The position numbers and the translations under genes are program-made. This document shows, in pieces, positions 26,567-36,199 of a stretch of DNA of 64,000 bases. Position 1 is the stretch's first letter, and every line of letters begins with the position of its first letter. This DNA is from Thioalkalivibrio nitratireducens DSM 14787 (GTDB lineage: Bacteria > Pseudomonadota > Gammaproteobacteria > Ectothiorhodospirales > Ectothiorhodospiraceae), in assembly GCF_000321415.2 (NCBI RefSeq), contig NC_019902.2, positions 2,728,001-2,792,000 of the forward strand. The letters are read 5' to 3'. The notes beneath the pieces are model-generated. The model was given only the letters and a program-made list of their open reading frames with translations. It searched no databases and was not told the DNA's origin.

Positions 26567-29230
26567 TCAGGCCTGCAGCGGGTTAAGTCGACCGGTATCA
26601 ATCCCGTACCGGGCGATTGCGTCGGTGACCACGGACGCGTCGATCTCGCCCGCCTCCGCCAGCGACCGCAGCGCGGCGACGGCGATGTAATGGCGGTCCA
26701 CCTCGAAGTGCCGGCGCAGCGCCGCGCGGGTATCGGAACGCCCGAAGCCGTCGGTGCCGAGCACCCGGTAAGGTGCCGGCACCCAGGCACGGATCTGGTC
26801 GGCATAGGCCTTCACGTAGTCGGTCGCAGCAACCACCGGGGCCGTGGAACCGGAGAGGCATTGCATGACCCAGGGCACCGGCGGCTTCGCCTTCGGCTTC
26901 AGCAATGCCTCGCGGTCACAGGCGCGGCCGTCCCGCGCCAGTTCGTTGAAACTGGTCGCGCTCCAGATCTCGGAAGATACGCCGAAGTCCTGGTCCAGCA
27001 GTTCCGCCGCCGCAATCACCTCGCGCAGGATCGAGCCGGACCCGAGCAGCCGGACCTGCTTCTTGCGCTTGCCCGCGGCGGCGAACTTATACATGCCGCG
27101 CACGATCCCCTTCTCCGCGCCCTTCGGCATCGCCGGCTGCGGGTAGTTCTCGTTCATCGCGGTGACGTAATAGAACACGCTCTGCTGCTCGACGAACATC
27201 CGCTGCAACCCGCTGTGGATGATCACCGCAAGTTCAAAGGCATAGGTCGGGTCGTAGGAGATGCAATTGGGCACGTTCGCGGCCATCATCAGGCTGTGGC
27301 CGTCCTGGTGCTGCAGGCCTTCGCCGGCCAGCGTGGTGCGCCCGGCGGTGCCGCCGATCAGGAAACCGCGCGCCTGCATGTCCCCCGCAGCCCAGATCAG
27401 GTCGCCGACCCGCTGGAATCCGAACATCGAGTAATAGATGTAGAACGGGACTGTGGCCACACCATGCGTCGAATACGAAGTAGCGGCCGCGATCCACGAC
27501 GACATCGCGCCGGCCTCGTTGATGCCCTCTTCGAGGATCTGGCCTTTCTTGTCCTCCTTGTAATACATCACCTGGTCGCGATCCTGCGGCTCGTAGAGCT
27601 GGCCGACCGAGGAGTAGATGCCGAGCTGGCGGAACAGGCCCTCCATGCCGAAGGTGCGCGCCTCGTCGGGCACGATCGGCACCACGTAACGGCCGATCTT
27701 CTTGTCGCGCGCCAGCAGCGTCAGCAGGCGCACGAAGGCCATCGTGGTCGACATCTCGCGTTCACCGCTGGATTCGAGCAGCGAACCGAACACGTCGATC
27801 CCGGGCACCTCCAGCGGCGCGGCCAGCGGCCGGCGTACCGGCAGGAATCCGCCCAACGCCTGCCGGCGCTCGAGCATGTACTTCATCTCCGGAGCGTCCG
27901 CCTTCGGCCGGATATATTCGGCGGCCTCGACCTGCTCATCGGTGAGCGGAATGTCGAAGCGGTTGCGGAACGCCTTCATGTCCTCGAGATCCAGCTTCTT
28001 CTGGCTATGGGTCCGGTTCTGTGCCTCGCCGGCGGCACCCATCCCGTACCCTTTCACGGTGTGGGCCAGGATCACGGTCGGCTGCCCGCCGTGCTCCACC
28101 GCGGCCTTGTACGCGGCATAGACTTTCACGGGATCGTGGCCGCCACGGTTCAGGCGCCAGATGTCCTCATCGGACATGTTCGCGACCATCGCCTTCAGCT
28201 CGGGGTACTTGCCGAAGAAGTGTTCGCGCACGTAGGCACCGTCGCGCGACTTGTAGTTCTGGTAATCGCCGTCGACCGCCTCCATCATCCGCCGCTGCAG
28301 CAGGCCGTCCTTGTCGCGCGCCAGCAGCGGGTCCCAGTACCGGCCCCAGAGAACCTTGATCACGTTCCAGCCCGCGCCGCGGAAGATCGCCTCGAGTTCC
28401 TGGACGATCTTGCCGTTGCCGCGCACCGGCCCGTCGAGCCGCTGCAGGTTGCAGTTGACGACCCAGGTCAGGTTATCCAGGCGTTCGCGCGAGGCCAGCG
28501 TAATCGCGCCCAGGGTCTCGGGCTCGTCGACCTCGCCGTCGCCGACGAAGCTCCAGACCCGCCGGTCATCGGTCTTGGCCAGACCGCGGTCCTGCAGGTA
28601 CTTCATGTACCGGGCCTGGAAAATGCTCATGATCGGCCCGAGGCCCATCGACACCGTCGGGAACTGCCAGTAGTCGGGCATCAGCCAGGGGTGCGGATAC
28701 GATGCCAGGCCCTTGCCGTCCACCTCGCGGCGGAAGTGGTCGAGCTGTTCCTCGCTCAGCCGCCCCTCCAGGAACGAGCGTGCATACATCCCCGGCGCCG
28801 AGTGCCCCTGCACGAACAGCAGGTCGCCGCCATGCTCGTGCGACGGCGCGCGCCAGAAGTGATTGAACCCGACATCATACAGCGTGGCTGCCGAAGCGAA
28901 GCTGGCAATGTGACCGCCGAGTTCGGCCGAAACTCGGTTCGCCTTGACCACCATCGCCATCGCATTCCATCGGATGTACGAGCGGATCCGGTGTTCCAAC
29001 GCACTGTCACCCGGGAACACGGGCTCCAGGTGCGGCGGGATCGTGTTCACGTACGCGGTATTGGCCGAATACGGCAGATACGCACCGCTGCGCCGCGCCT
29101 TGTCGATCAGGGATTCCAGCAGCTGGTGGGCCCGCTCGGCGCCATCGGCCTCGAGAACGGCTTCCAGGGCATCGATCCACTCCTGGGTCTCCTGCGGATC
29201 GATGTCGTGCGAGTTGGCATTGCGGTTCAT
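26567..29230 (-). CDS. aceE: Pyruvate dehydrogenase E1, homodimeric type
   Basis: 887 aa, the same length as E. coli AceE. It decarboxylates pyruvate with thiamine diphosphate and acetylates the E2 lipoyl group. The thiamine-diphosphate motif [14 protein letters not shown] and the following [20 protein letters not shown] are typical of the homodimeric E1. ATG 29230 is chosen because AAAGGGAT lies 5-10 nt upstream; the open frame extends further without homology. It is first in the aceE-aceF-lpdA operon. Confidence 0.97.
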   Translation of the reverse strand: MNRNANSHDIDPQETQEWIDALEAVLEADGAERAHQLLESLIDKARRSGAYLPYSANTAYVNTIPPHLEPVFPGDSALEHRIRSYIRWNAMAMVVKANRVSAELGGHIASFASAATLYDVGFNHFWRAPSHEHGGDLLFVQGHSAPGMYARSFLEGRLSEEQLDHFRREVDGKGLASYPHPWLMPDYWQFPTVSMGLGPIMSIFQARYMKYLQDRGLAKTDDRRVWSFVGDGEVDEPETLGAITLASRERLDNLTWVVNCNLQRLDGPVRGNGKIVQELEAIFRGAGWNVIKVLWGRYWDPLLARDKDGLLQRRMMEAVDGDYQNYKSRDGAYVREHFFGKYPELKAMVANMSDEDIWRLNRGGHDPVKVYAAYKAAVEHGGQPTVILAHTVKGYGMGAAGEAQNRTHSQKKLDLEDMKAFRNRFDIPLTDEQVEAAEYIRPKADAPEMKYMLERRQALGGFLPVRRPLAAPLEVPGIDVFGSLLESSGEREMSTTMAFVRLLTLLARDKKIGRYVVPIVPDEARTFGMEGLFRQLGIYSSVGQLYEPQDRDQVMYYKEDKKGQILEEGINEAGAMSSWIAAATSYSTHGVATVPFYIYYSMFGFQRVGDLIWAAGDMQARGFLIGGTAGRTTLAGEGLQHQDGHSLMMAANVPNCISYDPTYAFELAVIIHSGLQRMFVEQQSVFYYVTAMNENYPQPAMPKGAEKGIVRGMYKFAAAGKRKKQVRLLGSGSILREVIAAAELLDQDFGVSSEIWSATSFNELARDGRACDREALLKPKAKPPVPWVMQCLSGSTAPVVAATDYVKAYADQIRAWVPAPYRVLGTDGFGRSDTRAALRRHFEVDRHYIAVAALRSLAEAGEIDASVVTDAIARYGIDTGRLNPLQA

Positions 29231-29348
29231 AGTGATCCCTTTCAGAGGCAGCCCGGCGGCGCCCGGGCCGGGAGTCTCCGGGCCAGGGCCGATCGCCCTT
29301 TCTGCTACCATCGGCAAACATGCGATGCGGGCGCTAAAGAAGTGTGCA

Positions 29349-29378
29349 AGTATCCGGACTGATGCCCGCAGAGGTCAA
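29349..29378 (-). promoter_or_regulatory. Candidate sigma-70 promoter of the pyruvate dehydrogenase operon
   Basis: Read on the minus strand, TTGACC (29373-29378) and GATACT (29349-29354) are separated by 18 nt. The -35 matches 5 of 6 consensus positions and the -10 matches 4 of 6. Transcription would start about 110 nt before the aceE ATG. No PdhR operator was recognised. Confidence 0.45.
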
Positions 29379-29580
29379 GCAAGGACGCGTTCTTGCCGGC
29401 AACGTCCGCGAAAACAGGAAAATTTCGGCCGTTCGTCGCTGATCGGCCCGAACAAACTGCAGCTGTGGCACCATGGTGCCGCGCCGCCCCGCAAGCGGGC
29501 GGCGCCAGGGACCGGCGCGGGGACTATCCGTGGCCGACGAGCCCGGGCACACAGCACCGAAACCACAGCGATCAGGACCG

Positions 29581-30252
29581 ATGACCGAAGCCCAGACACT
29601 GCCCCCAGACGCCCGGCCAATGGCCAACCGCTTCCGCGGCTTTCTGCCGGTCGTGGTCGACGTCGAGACCGGAGGGTTCGATTGCCGCCGGCATGCCCTG
29701 CTGCAGGTCGCCGCTGTGTTCCTGCGCCGGAGTCCGGACAACCACCTGCGCAGGGACCGGACGCTGAGCCTGCACGTACGCCCGTTCGAGGGGGCGCTGC
29801 TCGACCCGAAATCGCTCGAGGTCAACGGGATCGATCCGTTTCACCCGCTGCGCATCGCGCATCCGGAGGATCAGGCCCTCGGCCGCCTGTTCAGCGAGGT
29901 GCGGCGCGAGGTGAAAATCAACCAGTGCAAGCGGGCGATCCTGGTCGGGCACAACGCACATTTCGACCTGGGATTCGTCCACACGGCTGCGGAACGCTGC
30001 GGCATCCGGCGCAACCCATTCCACCCGTTCAGCAGCCTGGATACCGTCTCACTGGCCGCACTGGCGTACGGCCAGACGGTGCTGGCCAAAGCGGCGGAGG
30101 CCGCTGGGTTCGGCTGGGACAGCGAGGCCGCGCACAGCGCGGCCTACGACGCCGAGATGACCGCCGACCTGTTCTGCACGATCACCAACCGCTGGCAGGA
30201 CAGCGCCGGGATTCCGGAAGCGGCGGCACTGCCTCCCACCGCACCGACCTGA
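29581..30252 (+). CDS. rnt: Ribonuclease T
   Basis: 223 aa DEDD-family 3'-5' exonuclease that trims tRNA and other stable RNA 3' ends. Exo I is [11 protein letters not shown], Exo II is [10 protein letters not shown], and Exo III is [14 protein letters not shown]. The RNase-T-specific segments [15 protein letters not shown] and [14 protein letters not shown] are present. ATG 29581 follows AGGA by 5 nt. An internal ATG at MANRFRGF (13 residues in) is a possible alternative. Upstream, 29231-29580 is non-coding and divergent from aceE. Confidence 0.93.
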   Translation: MTEAQTLPPDARPMANRFRGFLPVVVDVETGGFDCRRHALLQVAAVFLRRSPDNHLRRDRTLSLHVRPFEGALLDPKSLEVNGIDPFHPLRIAHPEDQALGRLFSEVRREVKINQCKRAILVGHNAHFDLGFVHTAAERCGIRRNPFHPFSSLDTVSLAALAYGQTVLAKAAEAAGFGWDSEAAHSAAYDAEMTADLFCTITNRWQDSAGIPEAAALPPTAPT

Positions 30253-30295
30253 GCCAACCGCTGCGGGGCCGCGATTGCCTCGCCGGCGCGGCGGT

Positions 30296-30622
30296 TCAGG
30301 AGGCGCGCCGGGTGTGCGCCTCGTCGACCATCTTCTTCAGTTCGCCGTTCTCGAACAGTTCCAGCGTGATGTCGCAACCGCCGACCAGTTCGCCGTCGAT
30401 ATAGACTTGCGGAAAGGTCGGCCAGTCCGCGAAGCGCGGCAGATTCTGAAAGACCTCCTGGTCGGCCAGCACGTTCACATAGGCGAATTCGCGCTCGCAG
30501 CGCTTCAGCGCCTCTGCGGCCCTACTGGAAAAGCCACACATGGGGAACTGCGGCGTGCCCTTCATGAAGATCACCACGGGGTTCTCTTCGACCTGCTGAC
30601 GAATCCGATCCATGACATCCAT
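30296..30622 (-). CDS. grxD: Monothiol glutaredoxin, Grx4 type
   Basis: 108 aa. It carries or relays [2Fe-2S] clusters together with BolA-type partners. The monothiol active site is CGFS in FPMCGFSSRA (Cys29). The glutathione-binding segments MKGTPQFP, WPTFPQVYIDGELVGG and GGCDI are intact. The length is typical. It converges on rnt, with 43 bp between the stops. Confidence 0.96.
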   Translation of the reverse strand: MDVMDRIRQQVEENPVVIFMKGTPQFPMCGFSSRAAEALKRCEREFAYVNVLADQEVFQNLPRFADWPTFPQVYIDGELVGGCDITLELFENGELKKMVDEAHTRRAS

Positions 30623-30742
30623 GGGAGCCTCCTGATGACTCGATTTGCCGGCGGCACGGCGCGATTGGCCGTGCCGCGCGAACGTAGTGGTTAACCGCCT
30701 GCAGCGGACCCGGCACGGGAGGTACCGGTGCGCCGCGAAGAA

Positions 30743-31834
30743 TCAGACGTTGAAGCGGAAATGTACAACGTCCCCTTCCTTCATGACGTATTCCTTTCCT
30801 TCCAGGCGCCATTTCCCAGCGTCCTTCGCGCCCAGCTCACCACCGTGGGCGACGAAATCCTCGTATGCAATGACCTCGGCACGGATGAAGCCCTTCTCGA
30901 AATCCGTGTGAATCACACCGGCCGCCTGCGGCGCGGTCGAACCGCGGCGCACGGTCCAGGCGCGCACCTCCTTCGGCCCGCAGGTGAAAAAGGTCTGCAG
31001 GTCGAGGAGCCGGTACGTTGCCCGAATCACGCGGTCGAGCCCGGGTTCCGCGAGCCCCAGTTCCGCCAGGAATTCGGACCGCTCGCCGGCCTCGAGCTGC
31101 GCGATCTCGGCCTCGATCGCCGCGCAAACCGGCACCACCTCGGCCCTTTCGGTACTGGCATGAGCCTCGACCTGGGCCAGCAGCGGGTTGTCGCGGAAAC
31201 CATCCTCGGCGACGTTGGCGATGTAGATCAGCGGCTTGGCCGTCAGCAAGTGCAGATCCCGGAGCAGCGACAGCGTCTCGGGGGACAGCGCCTGCGCCCG
31301 CACCGGCGTACCCTTGTCCAGCCCCGCGGCAACCCGTTCGGCCACCTCCAGCCGCGCGATCGCTTCCTTGTCCTGCGACTTCGCCGCGCGCGTCAGGCGG
31401 GTGATCGCCTTCGACAGCGTGTCTAGGTCCGCCAACGCCAGCTCGGTCGCGATCGTCTCGATGTCGGCGAGCGGATCGATACGGCCGGCGACATGGACGA
31501 CGTCCTCGTCCTCGAAACAGCGCACGACCTGTGCGATCGCGTCGGTCTCCCGGACGTGGGCGAGAAACTGGTTGCCCAGCCCTTCACCCTGTGCCGCGCC
31601 CGCGACCAACCCCGCGATGTCGACGAATTCCACCGTGGTCGGCAGCACGCGCTGAGGCTGCACGATCTCCGCCAGCACCGCCAGACGCGGATCCGGCACC
31701 TCGACCACCCCGACATTCGGGTCGATGGTGCAGAAAGGGTAGTTCTCCGCCGCGATCTCTGCGCGTGTCAGGGCATTGAACAGCGTGGACTTGCCCACGT
31801 TGGGCAGACCGACGATCCCGCACTTCAGACTCAT
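30743..31834 (-). CDS. ychF: Redox-regulated ATPase YchF (Obg family)
   Basis: 363 aa. The G1 loop [14 protein letters not shown] is near residue 8. An altered specificity motif, a coiled-coil arm and a C-terminal TGS domain ([31 protein letters not shown]) are all characteristic of YchF/OLA1, which hydrolyses ATP in preference to GTP and associates with ribosomes. The ATG overlaps the pth stop, the conserved pth-ychF pair. Confidence 0.96.
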   Translation of the reverse strand: MSLKCGIVGLPNVGKSTLFNALTRAEIAAENYPFCTIDPNVGVVEVPDPRLAVLAEIVQPQRVLPTTVEFVDIAGLVAGAAQGEGLGNQFLAHVRETDAIAQVVRCFEDEDVVHVAGRIDPLADIETIATELALADLDTLSKAITRLTRAAKSQDKEAIARLEVAERVAAGLDKGTPVRAQALSPETLSLLRDLHLLTAKPLIYIANVAEDGFRDNPLLAQVEAHASTERAEVVPVCAAIEAEIAQLEAGERSEFLAELGLAEPGLDRVIRATYRLLDLQTFFTCGPKEVRAWTVRRGSTAPQAAGVIHTDFEKGFIRAEVIAYEDFVAHGGELGAKDAGKWRLEGKEYVMKEGDVVHFRFNV

Positions 31835-32427
31835 GACGCCTTCCCGTTCTCGGCGGCCGGCCGTGCATGCAGCCGGCGCACGGCCTTGTCCCAGTCGCCG
31901 ACGATCAGATCATCGGCCGATTCCAGCGCTGCATCGATCGACTCCCGCATCGCCGCCTCCTCGTCGCGGGTCGGACGCTCGAGCACGTAGCCGATCACGG
32001 CCTCGCGATGCCCGGGGTGACCGATCCCGATGCGCAGACGCGCGAACTCCGCTCCCAGGTGGCGATGGATGTCGCGCAGCCCATTGTGTCCACCATGGCC
32101 GCCGCCCATTTTCAGGCGCGCGGTCCCCACCGGAAGATCGAGGTCGTCGTGGACCACCAGGATCTCCTCGGGCGGAATGCGGTAGAACGCGGCGAGCTTC
32201 TGCAACGAACCACCGCTGCGATTCATGAACGTCAGCGGCTTCAGCAACAGGCATCCCGCCGAGCCAAGCTGTACGCGCGAGACTTCGCCCTCGAATCGCG
32301 ATTCGGCGCGGAACACGCCGCCGTGCCGGCGCACTAGGTGATCGACGAACCAGAAGCCCGCGTTATGCCGGGTGTCGGCATAACGCGGGCCCGGGTTGCC
32401 CAGCCCGGCGATCAGACGGATTGGCAT
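31831..32427 (-). CDS. pth: Peptidyl-tRNA hydrolase
   Basis: 198 aa. It releases peptides from prematurely dropped peptidyl-tRNA. [20 protein letters not shown] carries the catalytic His at about residue 21 and the essential Asn. [11 protein letters not shown] holds the catalytic-pair Asp. [10 protein letters not shown] and [10 protein letters not shown] are also conserved. It sits between rplY and ychF on the same strand, overlapping ychF. Confidence 0.96.
   Translation of the reverse strand: MPIRLIAGLGNPGPRYADTRHNAGFWFVDHLVRRHGGVFRAESRFEGEVSRVQLGSAGCLLLKPLTFMNRSGGSLQKLAAFYRIPPEEILVVHDDLDLPVGTARLKMGGGHGGHNGLRDIHRHLGAEFARLRIGIGHPGHREAVIGYVLERPTRDEEAAMRESIDAALESADDLIVGDWDKAVRRLHARPAAENGKAS
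32357..32389. repeat. 13-bp perfect inverted repeat inside pth
   Basis: CCCGCGTTATGCC (32357-32369) and its complement (32377-32389) flank a 7-nt loop. It lies in the 5' part of pth, over the codons for the catalytic-histidine segment. In RNA it would form a very stable hairpin about 40 nt into the message. Confidence 0.75.
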
Positions 32428-32451
32428 TGTCGGCGCGCCGGTTCACCGCCC

Positions 32452-33090
32452 TCAGACGCTCTCGGCGCCAGGCTCCGGCTCCTCGCCTTCATCGGACGCC
32501 GCCTTCTCACCACGCGGCATCAGCACGCTGACCACGGCGGTGTCGTGATCGCCGCCCTGGACGAGCGCAACCACGCTGACCCGCTCCGGAAGCGCGAGGT
32601 CCGACAGGTGCAGGGTCTCGCCGACCCCCAGCTCGGCGACGTCCACGACGATACTCTCGGGGAGATTCGCCGGAAGGCACTCGACCTCCACTTCCGTCAA
32701 CTGGCGGTTGATCATGCCACCGCCGGTCTTCACGCCCTTGCAGATCTCCTCGTTTACGAAGTGCAGCGGCACGTGCACGCGAATCGCCTCGTCGGCGCTG
32801 ACCCGAAGCAGATCCACGTGGACCAGTGTGGGCTTGAACGGGTGGCGCTGGACGTCGCGCAGGATCGCGCGCTCGGTCTTGCCGCTCAGGTTCACGGTGA
32901 GGATGTGAGAATAAAACGCGTCGTGCTTAAGGTTCTGCAGGATCGCGTTGTGATCCAGTGTAATCGTTACCGGATCCTCGTGACCCCCATAGAGGATCCC
33001 CGGCAGCTTGCCGGCGCGGCGCAGGCGGCGGCTCGCACTCGATCCCTGCTCCAGGCGCGGTTCGGCTTCGATGACGAAATCCAGACTCAT
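32452..33090 (-). CDS. rplY: 50S ribosomal protein bL25, Ctc (long) form
   Basis: 212 aa. It binds 5S rRNA. The N-terminal L25 domain (about residues 1-95) includes [10 protein letters not shown] and [22 protein letters not shown]-terminal TL5/Ctc beta-domain of about 90 residues and an acidic tail ([10 protein letters not shown]) make it the long form, unlike the 94-aa E. coli L25. ATG 33090 ([10 protein letters not shown]) is taken; the open frame upstream has no homology. It is downstream of prs and upstream of pth, an order common in gammaproteobacteria. Confidence 0.95.
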   Translation of the reverse strand: MSLDFVIEAEPRLEQGSSASRRLRRAGKLPGILYGGHEDPVTITLDHNAILQNLKHDAFYSHILTVNLSGKTERAILRDVQRHPFKPTLVHVDLLRVSADEAIRVHVPLHFVNEEICKGVKTGGGMINRQLTEVEVECLPANLPESIVVDVAELGVGETLHLSDLALPERVSVVALVQGGDHDTAVVSVLMPRGEKAASDEGEEPEPGAESV

Positions 33091-33196
33091 CAGTGACGTT
33101 CTCCAAAATGAACGCGCCCCATCCGCGACCAGATGAGGCGCTACAAGGGCTCCGGAGAGCCCGACCCGGTGCCGCCCCGGCACCCTTCAGCGAGTA

Positions 33197-34135
33197 TCAG
33201 TCCACGAACAGCGAACTCACGGACTCTTCCGTGTTGATGCGCCGGATGGTCTCGGCCAGCATCTCCGCGACGGACAGCTGGCGAACCCGACTGCAGGCCT
33301 GGGCGTTCGGCTGCAGCATCAGCGTATCGGTCACCACCAGCTCATCCAGCATGGAACTCTCTATATTAGCAACTGCTGGCCCGGAAAGCACGGCATGCGT
33401 GGCATAGGCGTACACCTTCGCCGCGCCGTGCTCCTTCAGCGCCCGCGCGGCCTGACACAGCGTTCCCGCGGTATCGACCATGTCGTCGATGATCACGCAG
33501 CAGCGGTCCTCGACGTCGCCGATGATGTGCATCACCTGGGCCTCGTTCGTGCGCGGCCTGCGCTTGTCGATGATCGCGAGATCCGCATCGTCCAGGCGCT
33601 TGGCGATCGCCCGGGCGCGGACCACGCCGCCGACGTCGGGTGACACCACGGTCACATCGCCGGCCTCGCGCCGCCATATATCACCGAGCAGTACCGGCGA
33701 AGCGTAGATATTGTCCACCGGCACGTTGAAAAAACCCTGTACCTGGTCCGCATGCACGTCGATGGTCAGCACGCGGTCGGCACCAACCGCCTCGATCATG
33801 TTGGCTACCACCTTGGCCGAAATCGGCACCCGCGCCGAGCGCACACGGCGATCCTGGCGCGCGTACCCGAAGTACGGGATCACGGTGGTGATGCGTCCGG
33901 CCGAGGCCCGGCGCAGTGCATCCACCATGATCAGCAGCTCCATGATATTGTCGTTCGTGGGCTGCCCGGTGGGCTGGATTACGAACACGTCGCGCCCGCG
34001 AACGTTCTCCAGGATCTCGATCTGCACCTCGCCGTCGCTGAACCGACCGACGGTGGCCTTGCCCATGCGCAGATCCAGGTAGCCGGCCACCTTGTGGGCG
34101 AGATGCGGGTTGGCATTACCCGTGAAGATCATCAT
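33197..34135 (-). CDS. prs: Ribose-phosphate pyrophosphokinase
   Basis: 312 aa. It makes PRPP for nucleotide, histidine and tryptophan synthesis. [19 protein letters not shown], the [11 protein letters not shown] loop, IPYFGYARQ and the PRPP-binding [13 protein letters not shown] are all present. Two adjacent ATG codons (34135, 34132) could start it; both precede [16 protein letters not shown], aligned with the E. coli N-terminus. The 106 bp to rplY holds no gene. It may be co-transcribed with rplY-pth-ychF. Confidence 0.96.
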   Translation of the reverse strand: MMIFTGNANPHLAHKVAGYLDLRMGKATVGRFSDGEVQIEILENVRGRDVFVIQPTGQPTNDNIMELLIMVDALRRASAGRITTVIPYFGYARQDRRVRSARVPISAKVVANMIEAVGADRVLTIDVHADQVQGFFNVPVDNIYASPVLLGDIWRREAGDVTVVSPDVGGVVRARAIAKRLDDADLAIIDKRRPRTNEAQVMHIIGDVEDRCCVIIDDMVDTAGTLCQAARALKEHGAAKVYAYATHAVLSGPAVANIESSMLDELVVTDTLMLQPNAQACSRVRQLSVAEMLAETIRRINTEESVSSLFVD

Positions 34136-34305
34136 ACGGTTCTTGTCGACCACGGCTCTTCCCGGTCTGAAAGGATTGAGTCGGCACGCCCGGAACGAGC
34201 GCGACCAGGGCGGCATCGGCACGTCGCCCCGGCATGATTGTATCGCGGGCCTGCGGAATCCGTGACGCGCCCATCCCACGCGCCACATCATCCAATATGG
34301 CTGGA

Positions 34306-34609
34306 ATATGGCTGGGCCGGCAGGATTACGGCGCGCAAGCGGGGCAGTCGAACCTTGAGGTTCGAACCCTGCCGGCCCCTCCTTCGATCCGCGATGCGGT
34401 TACCCCACACACCGCGGCTTCTATATGGCTGGGCCGGCAGGATTACGGCGCGCAAGCGCGCCGCCCTTCGGGCCGTCGCCTTCGGCGACGTTCTGCCCCG
34501 CAGGCGGGGCAGTCGAACCTTGAGGTTCGAACCCTGCCGGCCCCTCCTTCGATCCGCGATGCGGTTACCCCACACACCGCGGCTTCTATATGGCTGGGCC
34601 GGCAGGATT
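34306..34609. repeat. 105-bp direct repeat containing tRNA-Gln 3'-end fragments
   Basis: A 105-bp sequence occurs twice without mismatch, at 34340-34444 and 34505-34609. Each copy ends in the last 19 bp of the adjacent tRNA-Gln gene (the second copy ends inside the functional gene). A 35-bp tRNA-end-containing unit is also repeated at 34306-34340 and 34423-34457. Each long copy includes a palindrome around TCGAACCTTGAGGTTCGA. The two truncated tRNA ends lack anticodon and acceptor 5' sequence and cannot be functional tRNAs. Confidence 0.85.
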
Positions 34610-34665
34610 CGAACCTGCGAATGCCGGGATCAAAACCCGGTGCCTTACCGCTTGGCGACGGCCCA
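34591..34665 (-). tRNA. tRNA-Gln (anticodon TTG)
   Basis: 75 nt including an encoded CCA end. On the minus strand it starts TGGGCCGTCGCCAAGCGGTA and the acceptor stem pairs TGGGCCG with CGGCCCA. The anticodon loop is GTTTTGATC, with TTG as anticodon. The T-arm is CAGGTTCGAATCCTG. The gene lies between prs and ispE, where many gammaproteobacteria also have tRNA-Gln. Confidence 0.96.
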
Positions 34666-34676
34666 TCGGTACTGCG

Positions 34677-35549
34677 TTACGACACGGCGCCATCCTGCGC
34701 CACCCCGGGGTGCCACGCGCACAACGGCGACCTGTTGCACAGGCGCACCACCCAGCTGCGCCACGCGTCCGGCTGCTGCGAACGTGCCTGCTGCGCCTCC
34801 GCCTCCGTCGCGAAAAGCCCGAACAGACAACCGCCTGTGCCGCTCAGCCGGGCCTCGACACCCAACCCCTCGAGCCAGTGCAGCGCAGCATCGATACGCG
34901 GATGGCTTCGGCGGGCCAGCGGTTCGAAGACGTTTTTCAGCGCCGCGTATCCCGAGTGCGCGATTCTCTCGGCGGGGCAATCCCTTGTCAATTCACCCGA
35001 CCGGAACATGGTTGCCGTCGACACCGCGACCCCGGGATCGATCAGCAGGGCCCAGGGGGTCTCCGGCTCGACCGGAACCAGGCGATCTCCAACACCCTCG
35101 GCCCAGGCCGCCCGGCCGTGCACGAAGACCGGCACGTCGGCTCCCAGCTTCAGTGCCAGTTCGACCAGTTCCCCGAGTTCCAGGCCAAGCCCGAACAGGT
35201 GATTCAAAGCGACCAGCGTGGTGGCCGCATCGGAGCTGCCACCGCCGAGGCCTCCGCCGACCGGGATCCGCTTGGTCAGCTCGATACGGACACCGAAGTC
35301 GCGACCGCTGGCCCCCGACACGATCCGGGCGGCCTGCAGACACAGGTTGTCCGCGGCCTGCAGCTCTGCCGGCGCATCCAGCTCGAACACCCCGCCCGGC
35401 AGCGGCGAAAACCTGAGTTCATCCTGCAGGCCGACGAACTGGAACACCGTCTGCAGCTCGTGGTATCCGTCCGGCCGGCGGCCGGTGATCTGCAGGAAAC
35501 GGTTGATCTTGGCCGGCGCCGGGAAGACGGTTGCAAACGGATCGCTCAC
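34677..35549 (-). CDS. ispE: 4-diphosphocytidyl-2-C-methyl-D-erythritol kinase
   Basis: 290 aa GHMP kinase of the MEP isoprenoid pathway. The N-terminus is FPAPAKINRFLQITGRRPDG, the ATP loop is PVGGGLGGGSSDAAT, and the C-terminal motif SGTGGCLFGLF is intact. GTG 35549 is chosen because it overlaps the lolB stop (GTGA) and places PAPAKIN correctly. It is 12 bp from the tRNA-Gln gene on the same strand. Confidence 0.94.
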   Translation of the reverse strand: MSDPFATVFPAPAKINRFLQITGRRPDGYHELQTVFQFVGLQDELRFSPLPGGVFELDAPAELQAADNLCLQAARIVSGASGRDFGVRIELTKRIPVGGGLGGGSSDAATTLVALNHLFGLGLELGELVELALKLGADVPVFVHGRAAWAEGVGDRLVPVEPETPWALLIDPGVAVSTATMFRSGELTRDCPAERIAHSGYAALKNVFEPLARRSHPRIDAALHWLEGLGVEARLSGTGGCLFGLFATEAEAQQARSQQPDAWRSWVVRLCNRSPLCAWHPGVAQDGAVS

Positions 35550-36199
35550 GACCCCGACGGCACGCCGAGTTGCCAGCGTTGCACGGTCAGCCGCAGGTTC
35601 ATGTCGCCTCGAGTCAACGCCATCGACGTCGGCAGGCGGGCGGGCCCGGCGTCCTCGAACGCGCCGTAGACAATCTCCCAGCCATCCTGGAACAGGCGCA
35701 CCGGCTGCCCGGACCGATCGGCGCGCAGGTCGAACGGGATCCCCGGACGGGCGATTCCCCGCACCCAGTGATCCAGCCCGCTGACCGGGATCTCGCGCCC
35801 GGTCATCACGACCATCAGCGCGTCGGGATCGCGGGCCTCGAAACGCTCGCCGTCGCGCGTGAGCAGCACCGCCCGTTCGCCGCCTAGCACCAGGCGCCCC
35901 CCACCGCGTCCCATCGGCCCGGCCAGGTCGATGATCTGGCTGTCGTCCGCAGCGCGCCAGCTGAGCTGACCGCTCCAGCTCTCGCCGGGCATCTCCAGCA
36001 CCAAGCGTCCGGCGAGGCGCCAGTCCGAGACCGCGGCCACCCGTTCGGCCCGGTCCATGAACGCCTCGCGCGCCTCCACCCGCTCCCCGGGCTGGCCGGG
36101 GAACCCCGCGCAGCCGGAGAGCAACAGCAGCAGCGCCCACCCCGGCAAAGCCCGAGGCATCAAAGACCATCGGCCCAACACATGGGTGATCATGCACAT
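35546..36199 (-). CDS. lolB: Outer-membrane lipoprotein receptor LolB
   Basis: 217 aa from ATG 36199; ATG 36160 (MPRALPGW) is a plausible later start. It accepts lipoproteins from LolA and inserts them in the outer membrane. The lipobox is LLLLLSGCAG. The LolB fold begins AAVSDWRLAGRLVLEMPGES and includes the conserved GLDHWVRGIARPG. ATG 36199 overlaps the TPR-protein stop (TGATG), and the stop overlaps the ispE GTG. The order lolB-ispE is conserved in gammaproteobacteria. Confidence 0.9.
   Translation of the reverse strand: MCMITHVLGRWSLMPRALPGWALLLLLSGCAGFPGQPGERVEAREAFMDRAERVAAVSDWRLAGRLVLEMPGESWSGQLSWRAADDSQIIDLAGPMGRGGGRLVLGGERAVLLTRDGERFEARDPDALMVVMTGREIPVSGLDHWVRGIARPGIPFDLRADRSGQPVRLFQDGWEIVYGAFEDAGPARLPTSMALTRGDMNLRLTVQRWQLGVPSGS

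Noticed and set aside
23729-29362. Very long open frames (about 890 codons each) on the plus strand across lpdA/aceF and aceE
   Set aside because: They are exact antisense shadows of strongly conserved pyruvate dehydrogenase genes, have His/Arg/Val-rich low-information composition and no motifs. Long antisense frames are expected at this GC content.
34306-34470. Truncated tRNA-Gln-like ends as extra tRNA genes
   Set aside because: They hold only the 3' acceptor strand and part of the T-arm; the sequence diverges after about 19-22 bp and no anticodon arm exists.
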